Shown: positions 47,123 through 58,100 of the stretch, one piece after another
How the letters are laid out: each line of letters begins with the position of its first letter
How positions within the stretch are numbered: the stretch's first letter is position 1
Source: Heterobasidion occidentale
Lineage: Eukaryota; Basidiomycota; Agaricomycetes; Russulales; Bondarzewiaceae
DNA length: 64,000 bases
Reading direction: 5' to 3'
NCBI GenBank assembly: GCA_039111635.1
Contig: JBCAQO010000006.1
Location: 2,542,001-2,606,000 of the forward strand
Program-made: the position numbers and the translations under genes
Notes under the pieces: model-generated
Databases searched by the model: none
What the model was told of the DNA's origin: nothing
The model's input: only the letters and a program-made list of their open reading frames with translations

Positions 47123-49454
47123 ATGGATCAACATATTTCTGAGCAAGAACGGGAAATCCGCGAATTGATCCGTCGTGCAGAGCGAACGCCGGTTAAGACG
47201 AGTCCTCAGGTGCGTCCCGTGTCCTCCTTCCGAAGTGTGCGATAAACGTTGACTTTCCACATCTGTTAGAGGAAAGAGGTACTCCAGCGTCTGATAGAAC
47301 TCACTCGCTCACCTCATTCCATCCTGAAAACTCTGGCTGCGTCCAATATCGCAAAGTTCTTCAAGCCTTTTCATGACCTTGACGAGGATGCTATCAATGC
47401 CATTTACGACCTATGCGAGGATCAGGATCCCAAAGTTGCTGCTGTACTTTGTTTGGGGGATGATTGTACTGATGTTTGTATAAAGGTTCGAATAGATGGA
47501 TACCAGGCCATAGTCCAAATGTCCAAGGAACAGCCTAAGTGGGTGAAGAGAAATGCGGATGTTCTGGCACAGTTGCTTCAGAGTGGTACGTATTTCTTGA
47601 CATATTGCAGCCAGGCGTATTCGATAGAGTGGATTTATGTCACTGTTTTCTGCAATGACTTGTACCCCATAAATCCGCGACTGATATCCCGTTGCTTCCC
47701 TTTCAGATGAACCAGAAGAGGTAACTGTTGTCAAGAAGGCGCTATTGGAACACCTGGATATGGATTCAAAGGTCACTCTGGGTGTGTTGTGTGATCAACT
47801 TGTGCCAACAGATGAGCCTATGGACGAGGAGGAGAAAGCCATCCGTGATAGACTGGGATCACTCGTGCTTGCTTTTATTGCAGGTGAAGCAAAACGAGCT
47901 ATTATCGAGCGGCATGCGAGCAGGGCTGGAAACGAGCAGGAGCAGGTGCTCATCGACGGTCTCGTCAAGGTTATGAGGTTTGTGCCTTCAGTTTCTTCAA
48001 ACACTCATGCTCCGTCTCGTAGGCTCTCTCCAGACCATCGACAGCAGATGCTTCAAGAATAGTCAAGGACATTCTCCTCTCCCTTCCCTCATTCAAGGGA
48101 CGATCACCCCTAGAGGCGATGAACTATTACAAACACTACTCAACCAAGCGCGAGTGGCCCAAAAGGACGACCTTGGTATCTTGAAACAGTCAGCATCGGT
48201 CAAGCTGAGCAGTCCTTATCTGAAATTAGCGGATTTCGTGGTGAAAAAGGGCGTCGCTGACCCAATTCACCTCCTCCGTTTTTACTTCGTCAACTTCATC
48301 CCCAAAATGATATGGCAGCGATTCTCGGAAGCTGCTCAGTTGTTTGTCATCATTCATCTAGCAGAATCACTCTCAGAGTGTATAAAATGCATCCCAAATC
48401 TGCAGCCAGCCCAAGTGGAGTCGGTGAAGGCTCTGCAACGACAAGTCGCTGATGCGTCGTCGATTCTTTTGCCGGTAGGCTTAGCCATGTGTAGTCTCCA
48501 AACATCACTCTCACATATCTTCTCAGGCTTTTGTTCAGTCAAAGCCGTCTGATGTACAACATGGAATGCATGTGCGGTCATACTTCGCGCATGCTTGGAT
48601 GTACGTGCTGTTCGCATTGAATCTCACATTTCAAGTCTTATTCCGCACATATACCTCTTAGCGACAAACAACATCGGGGTGGCATGTGCCGTCTAATTTG
48701 GCACGAATACTGGAAGATCTCAGCCGCCTGGCCCAAACACAAGGCGGCGACGCGAATGTGGGCGGATTGGAGGGCGTTATCAGGGTTCGCAGCGAGTTTT
48801 TGATTTTTTGTGGACTCGACAAACCTTTCAACCATCCCCAAACAGTCTCTTCTGCAGCCTCCGACTCCTGCTTCGATACCTCCGAAGCTGGATACTGACC
48901 TCGCCACAGCCGAGCCTTCGAGCAGGATTGTATCCATTCCTAACAAGCGAAAGGCCGAAGACACGCAGGGACCATTACCAATATCATCTAGTCGAGGGTT
49001 ACTGATTCAAGGCCATGCGTCGCGGCAACCTCAAACGTGGTCAATTGGTTCTGTTGAATATCCACGCGCTCAACCGATATCGACTCCTGCCCAAGCCTCA
49101 GCTCCCGTGGCAAATTTTCAACATCCGTTGAAGCGATCGAAGACGGAGGATGTCACTGAGACAGCAAGACCTTCATTACTTTCTCGTATGAATCCAGCTG
49201 CCACCTCAGCGACTGGAAATCTTCCTCGAAAACCTGCTGCTCATCCGCCATCATCGCTACAATCGGCACCGGCGAGCGCTCCTTTCTTGGGAATCAGTAT
49301 CAAAGGTGCTGCAAAAGCTGCAGCGAACAGCAGTCGATCATCCACACCTCCTAAGTTGTCATCGCTGCTGGACCGAATGAAGGATAAGGACCTGTCCGAG
49401 AGGATAAATGAGGGGGAAGCGGGGCGAAAGAAGAAGTGGAAAGGAAAAGTATAG
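47123..49454 (+). CDS. API5: Apoptosis inhibitor 5 family protein (API5/AAC-11)
   Basis: Nuclear helical-repeat protein; in animals it is an anti-apoptotic and mRNA-export-linked scaffold, in fungi the role is little defined. Start MDQHISEQEREIRELIRRAE at 47123. HEAT-like repeats follow: LQRLIELTRSPHSILKTLAA, SNIAKFFKPFHDLDEDAINA, YDLCEDQDPK, VRIDGYQAIVQMSKEQPKWV, NADVLAQLLQS, VVKKALLEHLDMDSKVTLGV. Further repeats run to SNLARILEDLSRLAQTQGGD. The C-terminal third (48820-49454) is disordered, with basic NLS-like motifs (IPNKRKAED, LKRSKTED) and a final DRMKDKDLSERI...KKKWKGKV. The fold order and the LCEDQDP motif identify the family. Exon borders in 48000-48800 are approximate. Confidence 0.85.
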
Positions 49455-49814
49455 GTAGTGGCTATAGTGGGACCTTGTCTTTTTATATGCTGATTGGACC
49501 TGTTGTATCGTATATCTCACGGTACCTATCTCGTATCGTGCTACTTGCAGGGTCGTATGAGTTTGCCGATTCTTATGTGGACCGCGGGGTCATGGCCGCG
49601 GGCGGGGTACAAGTCCAACGTGCTTGAGAGAAGATACGTCACATGTACGCCAGTTCATGCTTTCCGTCACCTGATATCGCACATCGTGGTCTCGCCGCCT
49701 TCCATCGTGGCGGGCCGCTGAGTTGAATCATGGCGTCATTGTCGGACCTGTATCCAATGCAAAGGTTGTCCTCTGCCCAAACACTTCAACGTTTCGAGTA
49801 CAACATTGGAGAAC
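49455..49814. other. Intergenic
   Basis: 360 bp; an in-frame-looking short ORF from 49731 ends before the gene start and is not part of it. Otherwise no signal. Confidence 0.5.
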
Positions 49815-51152
49815 ATGTCTGGGTTTTCTGAGATATTCGGGTCAAAGAAATGCTGTATCTTAGATGGCGGCCTGGTGAGCACCTTTCGAGAGTCCCGCAT
49901 CATCTTGATGCGGGCGCGACGCAGTCGGATTCTGAATTTTTGATTCTTGCCACGAATAGGGTACAACGCTGGAGGATGTTTTCCACAAGAATGTTTCGGA
50001 CACTTCCCTTTGGTCAGCTAAGCCCATCAACGAGGATCCCGAGATTTTGATCCAAACGCATCTGGCATTCCTGCGTGCTGGAGCCCGAGTGATCTCAACG
50101 TCGACGTACGTCACACATCATAGCAAGATAGCATTTACACGAACCGCGCATCCTATGCGTCTTTCGTCAGGTATCAATGTGCATTCGAGACCTTCGAGGA
50201 TGCCGGATATTCACGAAACGATGCTGCGCGCCTCATGCGAAAATCCGTCGAACTCGCGGCTGAAGCGCGAAGCAGATATGTCGACGAAGCGGACGGCATA
50301 CATCGCGAGGATGTCAAGATCGCGCTATCGCTCGGGCCGTACGGTGCAACGCTCACGCCTGCTCAGGAGTACGATGGATTCTATCCGTTGCCGTTCGGGC
50401 CTCAGGAGTACTCTACCTCACGACCGAACCGAAACACATTCACGAAGGAGGAGCGAGCGGCAGGCAAAGCTACCATGGCCATCGACGCGCTGACAGACTT
50501 TCACCTTCAGAGACTGCGCGTGTTTGCTAACGACATCGATACCTGGGCCACCATCGACTGCATCGCGTTCGAGAGCGTACCCCTCGTGCGCGAGATCACA
50601 GCGATTAGGGGTGCGATGGCGCTGCTGGAAGAAGAGCTGAAGCCTCGAGCTCAGCGATTTCCTTGGAAGCCGTGGTGGATCAGTACTGTGTGGCCGGAGG
50701 GTCGGTACCCACAAGGCATCAGGCCAGATGGAGTACCGATGACCGTCAAGGACGTCGTCGCGTTCCTCTTGAGCAGCGGGTCGGGCGAGTTGAAGCATGT
50801 CGCAGTTGGCAAGACGAATGTTCCAGACGGACTGGGCATCAACTGCACGCGCATGGAGCACCTGTCTACCATCCGAATGGAGATGGAGGCTGCAGTAGCA
50901 GACCTCAAAGATGGAGATTCGAAACCGTGGTTTGTCGTGTATCCGAATGGAGGAGAGACTTATGATCCTGTTTCTCGTACGTGGATCAAGGAGGAAGACC
51001 CACAGAACAAAAGTGAAAGTTGGGCAACGGGGTTAGGTGACTTGGTCGACGAGGCTAGAAAAAGCGGGGTATGGGACGGCGTCATTGTGGGCGGTTGCTG
51101 CAAAACGGGCCCTGCGGAAATCCAGGCATTATCAAGGCGTTGGGAAAAGTAG
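49815..51152 (+). CDS. Homocysteine S-methyltransferase
   Basis: Transfers a methyl group from S-methylmethionine or S-adenosylmethionine to homocysteine, giving methionine. Three exons, 49815-49874, 49960-50105 and 50171-51152, sum to 1188 nt (395 residues) with no break. Exon 1: MSGFSEIFGSKKCCILDGGL. Exon 2: GTTLEDVFHKNVSDTSLWSA and THLAFLRAGARVISTST. Exon 3: YQCAFETFEDAGYSRNDAAR, KIALSLGPYGATLTPAQEY, CIAFESVPLVREITAI, then the zinc-ligand motifs GLGINCTRM and GVIVGGCCKTGP. The three cysteines of the Zn/homocysteine site are present. The insertion around KPWWISTVWPEGRYPQGI is longer than in bacterial homologues, as in other fungi. Lies 565 bp upstream of RPS0. Confidence 0.94.
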
Positions 51153-51716
51153 TCAACCGTCGTTGTACGATCAATGTAAAAGTGCATATGTAAAGCGGAA
51201 TGGAAAGATATCTACCCATCTGACCGTGAAAGATTGTTCAGCGTAAGCGATTCATGACAACCTTGGAAAGAGGTGATGAAGCTACCATGAAAAATCGAGG
51301 GTATATTCACTGTTTGCATTTCAAAATTCCTCACGGTGGCGTGAAACATAAGAGCGAGAAAGTAGACGAAGCAGAGTACAGAGAACTCAGAATAGGCACT
51401 GGCAGAAATCCAACAATATGTTGCAATTGAAGTCAACGTACGTCCACAAGTCGGCGTCGTGAGAAGGCTCTCGGCAAATGCCGGTCGGACTGTGGAGATC
51501 GGCTGATGAGGTGAACTCTGTGATACTAACGCGCGCAGGCCCCCGGAAAAGTCAACGAACGTCGTTAAGGTCGACGTCGAGCTTCAAAACACCCCTACCG
51601 GTGCGTTTGATATCTGTACATTTGTTACTGGGAGAAAGAACGGGAGGAAACGGATGGTTTTAGGCGGTGGATTGCGACTGGTAGAGTTGGATGCTGACAC
51701 TGCGTGCAGGCCCAGC
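51153..51716. other. RPS0 promoter region
   Basis: 564 bp. It contains several possible splice-like segments (for example GTACGT near 51439 and CGCGCAG near 51538), consistent with an intron in the RPS0 5' UTR, a common arrangement for ribosomal protein genes. No other gene seen. Confidence 0.45.
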
Positions 51717-52724
51717 ATGTCTTCAAAACTCCCCCCCGTCCTAAGCGCAACCGATGAGGAGATCCAGATGCTCCTAGCCGCTCAGGCGCATATCGGCACG
51801 AAGAACTGCGACAAGCAGATGGAGCCCTACGTTTGGAAGAGAAGGTCCGATGGTCAGTAGGGCTATTTGGGCGGACATGCGTAGCAATCTCATTCTCTGT
51901 CCGGAGCTAGGCATCCATATCATCAACATCGGCAAGACCTGGGAGAAGATCGTGCTCGCTGCGCGTATCATTGCCACCATCGAGAACCCGAACGATGTTT
52001 GCGTTATCTCCGCCCGCCCATACGGACACCGCGCCGTCCTGAAGTACGCCGCCAACACCGGCGCTCAGGCTATCGCAGGCCGTTTCACCCCTGGTTCTTT
52101 CACGAACTACATCACCCGCTCGTTCAAGGAGCCCCGCCTTATCATCGTCACCGACCCCCGCGTTGACCACCAGGCCATCCGTGAGGCGTCCTACGTGAAC
52201 ATCCCCGTTATTGCCCTCTGCGACACCGATGCTCCCCTCAAGTACGTCGACGTTGCTATCCCCACAAACAACAAGTCCCGCCACTCTATTGGTCTCATCT
52301 GGTGGCTCTTGGCTCGCGAGGTCCTCCGGTTGAGGGGTACTATCCCCCGCACCTCCGACGGCTGGAATGTCATGGTTGATATGTTCTTCTACCGTGACCC
52401 TGAAGAGGTCGAGAAGCAGCAACAGGAGGAGGCCCAGGCGAAGGCTGCTGCTGCTGCTGGCGAGGCCGAGCCTGAGGTCGCTAATGTCTCAGAGTGGGAT
52501 GTTAGCTCTGCCCCTCAAGCCGGCGGTATTAACCCTGCGCTGGTCGCCCAGGAGGGTGGTACGTAAATTTATCCATCAGTTCTTTGTCTCGCTCACCTTT
52601 CACCGCAGGCGCCCTCGACTGGGCTGCAGAGCCCACCAGCGGCCCTACCGACTGGTCAGCAGAGCCAGCTGCCGGTGCTGGTGGATGGGACGCGGCGCAG
52701 CCGGCGCCCACTGGCTGGGATTAA
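51717..52724 (+). CDS. RPS0: 40S ribosomal protein S0 (uS2)
   Basis: Small-subunit protein needed for late 20S rRNA processing. Exons 51717-51852, 51911-52558 and 52609-52724 sum to exactly 900 nt (299 residues). N terminus [20 protein letters not shown], then [20 protein letters not shown], intron, [80 protein letters not shown], and [20 protein letters not shown]. The C-terminal tail is Ala/Glu/Trp-rich with the usual acidic GALDWAAEP...TDWSAEP repeats. C-biased, regular codon use suggests high expression. The sequence is intact. Confidence 0.97.
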
Positions 52725-53262
52725 AAGTCAGACGTCGAGATATTGGAGTCTGGTCGTTTTCCACCACTTGCCCTCCGAGCATGCACCTACTTATATGTTA
52801 TGTCCGGTCGTTCTACCAAAAGCATATGCAGTCCATGACCAACATGACCTTTTTCACGCTTTGTATATCAATGTAGGGGGCGTGCGGGAGTTGGGTAGAT
52901 TGCAGTGACGCTGGGATGCCTGAGCTAGCTGAGTTGACCAACTGCCTGTTGATTCACATGCAACTTGGCGAGATGATTCTCTGACCGAAGCCATTAGAAG
53001 CATCGAATATTGAATATCGAGGGTCTGAAGGAGACCTTCCATAAAAGGCAATGTCAGGCGTGTGTTCTCCGTGCTTCAGCCCAGGCGTTTGAGGTTTACA
53101 TCCGTGCCAAATTAGTCCAGCTCAAAGGCGTGGCAACATGGTTCGAACAGCATCTGATGGTCTCACCGGCGATCCTTGACAAACACCAGCGTCTCAGGAG
53201 CTACATAACGCGACGCCTTGCACGCCTCAGACTTACTCTCTCCCCTATCCCGTCCTTGACTG
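52725..53262. other. Intergenic
   Basis: 538 bp between RPS0 and the lipase gene; only random short ORFs. Confidence 0.5.
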
Positions 53263-54781
53263 ATGTCTAGTTTGCGAGTCATGCAACTTGCTATCATCTT
53301 AGTTCATCTTGCATTTGGGGGGTGTCTTGGATATGCTTTAGAGGTGCAGCAGCCTCTGTCTCGTATGGACGCTGGAATTCCACAATCGACGTACGCAGAC
53401 CTCACGCGATTTGCCAAGTACTCCTCTGCGGCTTACCAGGTGCTATGCCCGCGACCATTGGGCAATACACTCGTAGAAGAAGTAAGCCATTTCCTTGAGC
53501 GTATTCTGTCTGCTTTGAGAGCCTTGATCTATCAACGTGCCACGTCAGTTTAGAAATGTGTTGACAAGCACGGCCGGATACGTCGCGCGCGATGATCAAA
53601 GACGAGAGATCGTTGTCGCGTTTCGTGGAAGCCAGCAGCTCGAGGACTTCCTCATCGGTCTGTTCTCAGTTCTGCATGGGCAACCCACGACTCGCTGACG
53701 GCTGAATTGCAGACGGCGGTCTTGTCCAAGTCCCATATCAGTCGCCCGGCGTGCAGCTGAACACAACTGACGTTGTAATGGCACATGCAGGCTTTCTGCT
53801 GGCATACAACTCTGTTTACAGCACCGTGTTGGCCGGGGTCGGGACTCAGCTCAAGCAGTACAAGAACTATTCTATTGTCTCTACAGGTATAACAGGACGC
53901 TGTGCACTATGAATATGGCCTGACCGAGAATGAAACGTTCAGGACATTCACTAGGTGGAGCCCTCGCATCTCTTGGGAGTCTTTCGATCAAGTCGAATTT
54001 CCCGATGGCGAATGTTCGGCTGTACACTTTCGGTGCGTCCTCGTTATCTACCTGTCGCCGAACGTCTAAATCATGCGCGTTCTATCCCTAGGCCAACCGA
54101 GGACTGGCAACGCGGCATACGCAGATTTGGTCCAGCAAGTTGTGGGGAGCGAGAACATTTACAGAGGTACAGTTCTCACCGCAAGCGTATGCGACACGTT
54201 CACCGCTTACATTGGTTGACGATGACTAGCCGTCCACACTTATGGTAAATGAACTTCGTCGTGCGTCTCCTTTTTTGACTCATAAAGTGCCTCTGTGCGC
54301 AAAGACGGCGTGCCTACGATGGTCCCCGAGGAATTAGACTACCGTCACCAGTACGTCTTGCCGTCCTCGTCAGCACGTCTGCCTTCTCACCTTGACATCT
54401 CCACCGTGTCGCCCCGCTCCGCACCAGCGAGCGAGAATTCTGGCAGTTCGAAGAACCCCGTGAGTGCTTCCACGGTCAACAGAATCACCTTCGTGACCTG
54501 TCTGGCATTCTCAGCGGAGCCAGCGACCGTCATCCAGTGCGAAGGACAAGAAGACCCAACGTGCAGCGACTCGATACGTGAGTGGACGATAAATCCCGGT
54601 CGCTTTTGCCGATGCTCTCCTGTTGACGCTGCGAACAGCCACAACCGGCATCAACGTCGCGCATCCCTTCTACTTCGGCCAAAGTAGGTCCTTCTCCGCG
54701 TACCGCTGTGACCATTCTGTCAGAGACTGACGTATATGGTTCGCACTAGTCATGTCGCTGGATGCTACGTTGTGTCTCTAA
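53263..54781 (+). CDS. Secreted class 3 lipase (feruloyl-esterase/lipase fold)
   Basis: Alpha/beta-hydrolase acting on lipids or esters outside the cell. The start ATG at 53263 (MSSLRVMQLAIILVHLAFGG) is a signal peptide. Then YADLTRFAKYSSAAYQVLCP, intron, STAGYVARDDQRREIVVAFRG (oxyanion region), GGLVQVPYQSPGVQLNTTDV, AHAGFLLAYNSVYSTVL, and the nucleophile elbow STGHSLGGALASLGSL (about 53930-53985). GQPRTGNAAYADLVQQVVGS follows, then a 15-nt exon (54230-54244) joining into AVHTYDGVPTMVPEELDYRH (acid residue in DGVP). The His pair precedes EFWQFEEP. The last exons read CEGQEDPTCSDSI and GINVAHPFYFGQVMSLDATL with stop 54779-54781. The Ser-Asp-His triad is complete. Substrate range (triglyceride versus feruloyl ester) cannot be told. 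Confidence 0.9.
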
Positions 54782-55178
54782 TGTATCACTTCCTATTTTG
54801 TGCTTCTTTAATTTGTCGTCTTGCAATTTCGCTTTACACTCGCATCGATCGCATCGCACACTATCCACTAGCATCTGCCAATCCAAGGGCTGTTACCACA
54901 AGGTTGCCATTCGCGTCATCAGTACATCTAAGCTGTTGTACATCGCTCAAGGGAAGGTAAGACAACGCGTACACAATACAGCCGGCGACATAAACACAAC
55001 GGTTGTTTTACACGTACTATGGTATCAATATATGACTGTTAAGAGTACTCGGTATAGTAGCGGTAGCGAGAGCAGACAACAAAGCGATAATTAAATATAT
55101 ACACAGGCACAACATCATCCAAATAAACAGAACCGAAATAAAAAGAACCGAAAAACCATCGAGCAATAAAAAAAAACA
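54782..55178. other. Convergent intergenic region
   Basis: 397 bp between the lipase stop and the adenylyl cyclase stop. The right part is A-rich on the plus strand (T-rich for the minus-strand transcript), compatible with the 3' UTR of the cyclase gene. Confidence 0.55.
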
Positions 55179-58100
55179 TCATGAGCCCAGGAGTTCCAAG
55201 ATATGCGACAATGTCTGTGCGTCCAATGGCCGACCGTTGCGTCTGTGTAACGCCTGCAAGAGCTCTACCTCTTCGTGCAAAGGAGTCGTCCGCGCAGCCA
55301 GCGTAGCAGCGGCAGTCTCGAGGCGGATGAGCAGGAAATCCAGGATGAAGAGCACCTCGGCCTCCGAGGGCTTCTCAGGGATGGTCGGCAGCAGCGCCGC
55401 GGGGTCGCCGTACACGTATGACGATGACGCTGCTTGCTCGTCGCGCCCAGCATCGGGGGCGAGGCTGCCCTTGCGCGGCGGCAGCGGCTTGAACACGCGG
55501 TAAGACGTGAGCGCCTCGAGGCGGATGCAGATCAAGGAGAGCTCGCGCAGCTGCTCTGCGCTGCACCGCAGCGTCGCGGGGCCCGAGTCGACCTCGGACG
55601 GTGGCGCGATGGGCGGCTCGGCGTCGAGGCCGACCCGGCCGACGAGCTCGTGCGGGAAGACGCGGGACAGCATCTCTGGCACCTCGAGGCCTTTGAGCTT
55701 CACCTCGCCAACGGGCATGAGAACGGGATCCAACCGGCGAATGGCGTCGATCGCATCCGCCGGCTGGGACGACGAGTACTCCGTCTCGGGCGCGCCCTCG
55801 AAATGCGCGCGGAACTCGCGCACGACGTCGGCGCTGAGCATGATCTCCCCGCCCTCGGCGCTCCCGCAGACCCGCGAGGCGCGGTTGACCATCGGCCCAA
55901 AGTAGTCCATGCGCTTCGTGATCGCGTCTGGCTCGCAGACGGGGGTGCCGCAGTGGACGCCCATGCGCACAGAGAGGCCCCGCGCAACCACCTTCCCCTG
56001 CTCGTCGCGGATCGGCCGTCCGTCCTCGCAGTCCAAGATCTCTTGTGGCCACGCCTCGTTCAGAAGCTGCACCTGAACATCCAGACACCACATCAGCGCC
56101 GCGGACACCGTCTGGAACGCCACCATGAACGCGTCGCCTTCCGTCTTGACCTCGTACCCGCCACAGAACCGTAGCTGCCGCCGCAGCAAACTATGGTGCA
56201 AGCGCATCGCCGTCGGCATGCCCGCGTTCGTCTCCCACAAGTGCGTCGAATTCCGGATGTCCGTGAACACGAGCGCGAGGTGGCCCACCGGCGGTGGCAC
56301 CTCGCCGTCGAGCCGCGCGATCGTAAGATCCGCAATGTCGTCCTTCCCTCTCTTCCGCCGCGTCGCCTGATACGCCTCCGAGTCGATATCGACGGTGGAG
56401 ATCACCATGACCATCGTGCTGCCCTCAGCGCCGTAGCTGATCGCAAAGTCCCGCAGTTTCTGCGCGGCAATCATCGGGTCTGCGCGCTCCGATCGGGCGA
56501 TGTCGACCGCAGTCTGGTACGACACGTAGTCCCACAGCCCGCTGTTCGCGACGATGATAAACTCGTCCAACTCGGAAAGCTGATATGTGTAGATGTCCGG
56601 GCGTGCGTTGACGACGGGTAACAGATGGTAGAATCCGAACGACCGCGAGATGTCGACCTCGTCGTTGACGAGCCCCTTGGGGGATACCCAGCCCTCTGCC
56701 GCCCGGATGCGTGCGATCTCGTTGCGATCGAATGGATCATGTTTCTTGGACACGATCTGAGCTGTGCCGCGACGCGATACGACGGCGAGAGCGTTGCCAG
56801 CATTCGCGGCGTACAGCGTCTTACCCTGGATGTACAGTACAATACCGGACGCTCCGAGATTGGACGTGTCCTGGATGTTGAGCAGCGCCGCCGACCGATG
56901 GCTCGTCTGCGAGTTCTTGCGCGCCGGTATGTTGCCCGAGAATAGATAATCGTGCGTCAGCCGGTTCAGCTTCAGAAACGTGCGCCGCAGCGCGTCGGGC
57001 ACGCCTAGCTCCTTGTTCGTGCTCATGGACGCCAAGTGCGCGGAGAATATGGGCACGAAATTGTCGTGCAGGTACTTCGAGATGCGGTTGTTGTTCGCGC
57101 TGGGCTGCGAGCGCCCGAACATTGCAAAGATCGCCTCGTCCTTGCGGTCACGAAACGACGGCTGGACGAGATCGAACATGCAGACGTGGTCCCTGTTGCC
57201 CAAATTGTCCGCGATGCCGTACGCCATGCGGTTCACTTCTGAAAGCGACGTCCGCACGCGGCGGTCCTCGTTATCATCAGGAATGTTCGGCGCGAACGTC
57301 GTCGTGACGTCCATAAGACCCAAGACTCGCAGCTGCGTGAGCGCGTTGAACCCGGCCAGATCGATCATCTTCGGCTTGTCGTTGTCGCCGCCCTTATGTG
57401 TTTGGTCAGGCTTGATCTCGAGCCGCTTGTTGCCCGACAGGTTGAGGTACCGAAGATTCTGATTAAAATTCCTAGAAAAAAATCGCATCTGTAAGCGGTG
57501 ACACAAAGACGGAGAAACAAAATAGTCACCAATTCCAATCAAACTCCCAATTGTTGATATTGTACTTCAACACGTTGCTCCCCACATCCAACACTGCAAG
57601 GCTCGGCAGCTTTCCCAGCTCCTGGGGCAGCGTCTGCAGCCGATTTCCGTTCAGATAAAGCACCTGCAGCTTGATCAGTCGATTCAGGTCCTCCGTTGGG
57701 AGGCTCGACAGCTTGTTCCCGCTGACGTACAGCTCCTCGAGGCGCGTGAGCTCGCGGAAGAATGCGCTCGGCAGCTCCTGAATCTCGTTGAACGACAGGT
57801 TGAGCACCCGCAGCTCACGCAGGAGCGTCAGGAGCGGTAGCGCCTCGTCCGCGAGCTGGTTCTCGCCGAGGTAGAGCCGCTCGAGAGAGTACACGAGCGG
57901 GGGCAGGTGCCGCGGCGACGCAATGCTAGCACTGTTGTTGCCGTTGATGGTAGTGGCAGTGTTCAGCGAACTTGCAATGGAAATTTTGCGCTCGGGCACG
58001 GCGAGGGTTGTCAGACTGCCAAACGAAGGGTCCGGAGACATAGCACAGGTGAGGAGCTGGGCCTGCGGCGGCGCGTTGGGCGGGGAGGGCGGGTGCCACG

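Noticed and set aside
55434..56174. 246-codon plus-strand ORF opposite the adenylyl cyclase catalytic domain
   Set aside because: Antisense shadow of a GC-rich conserved domain; no independent motif or splice structure.
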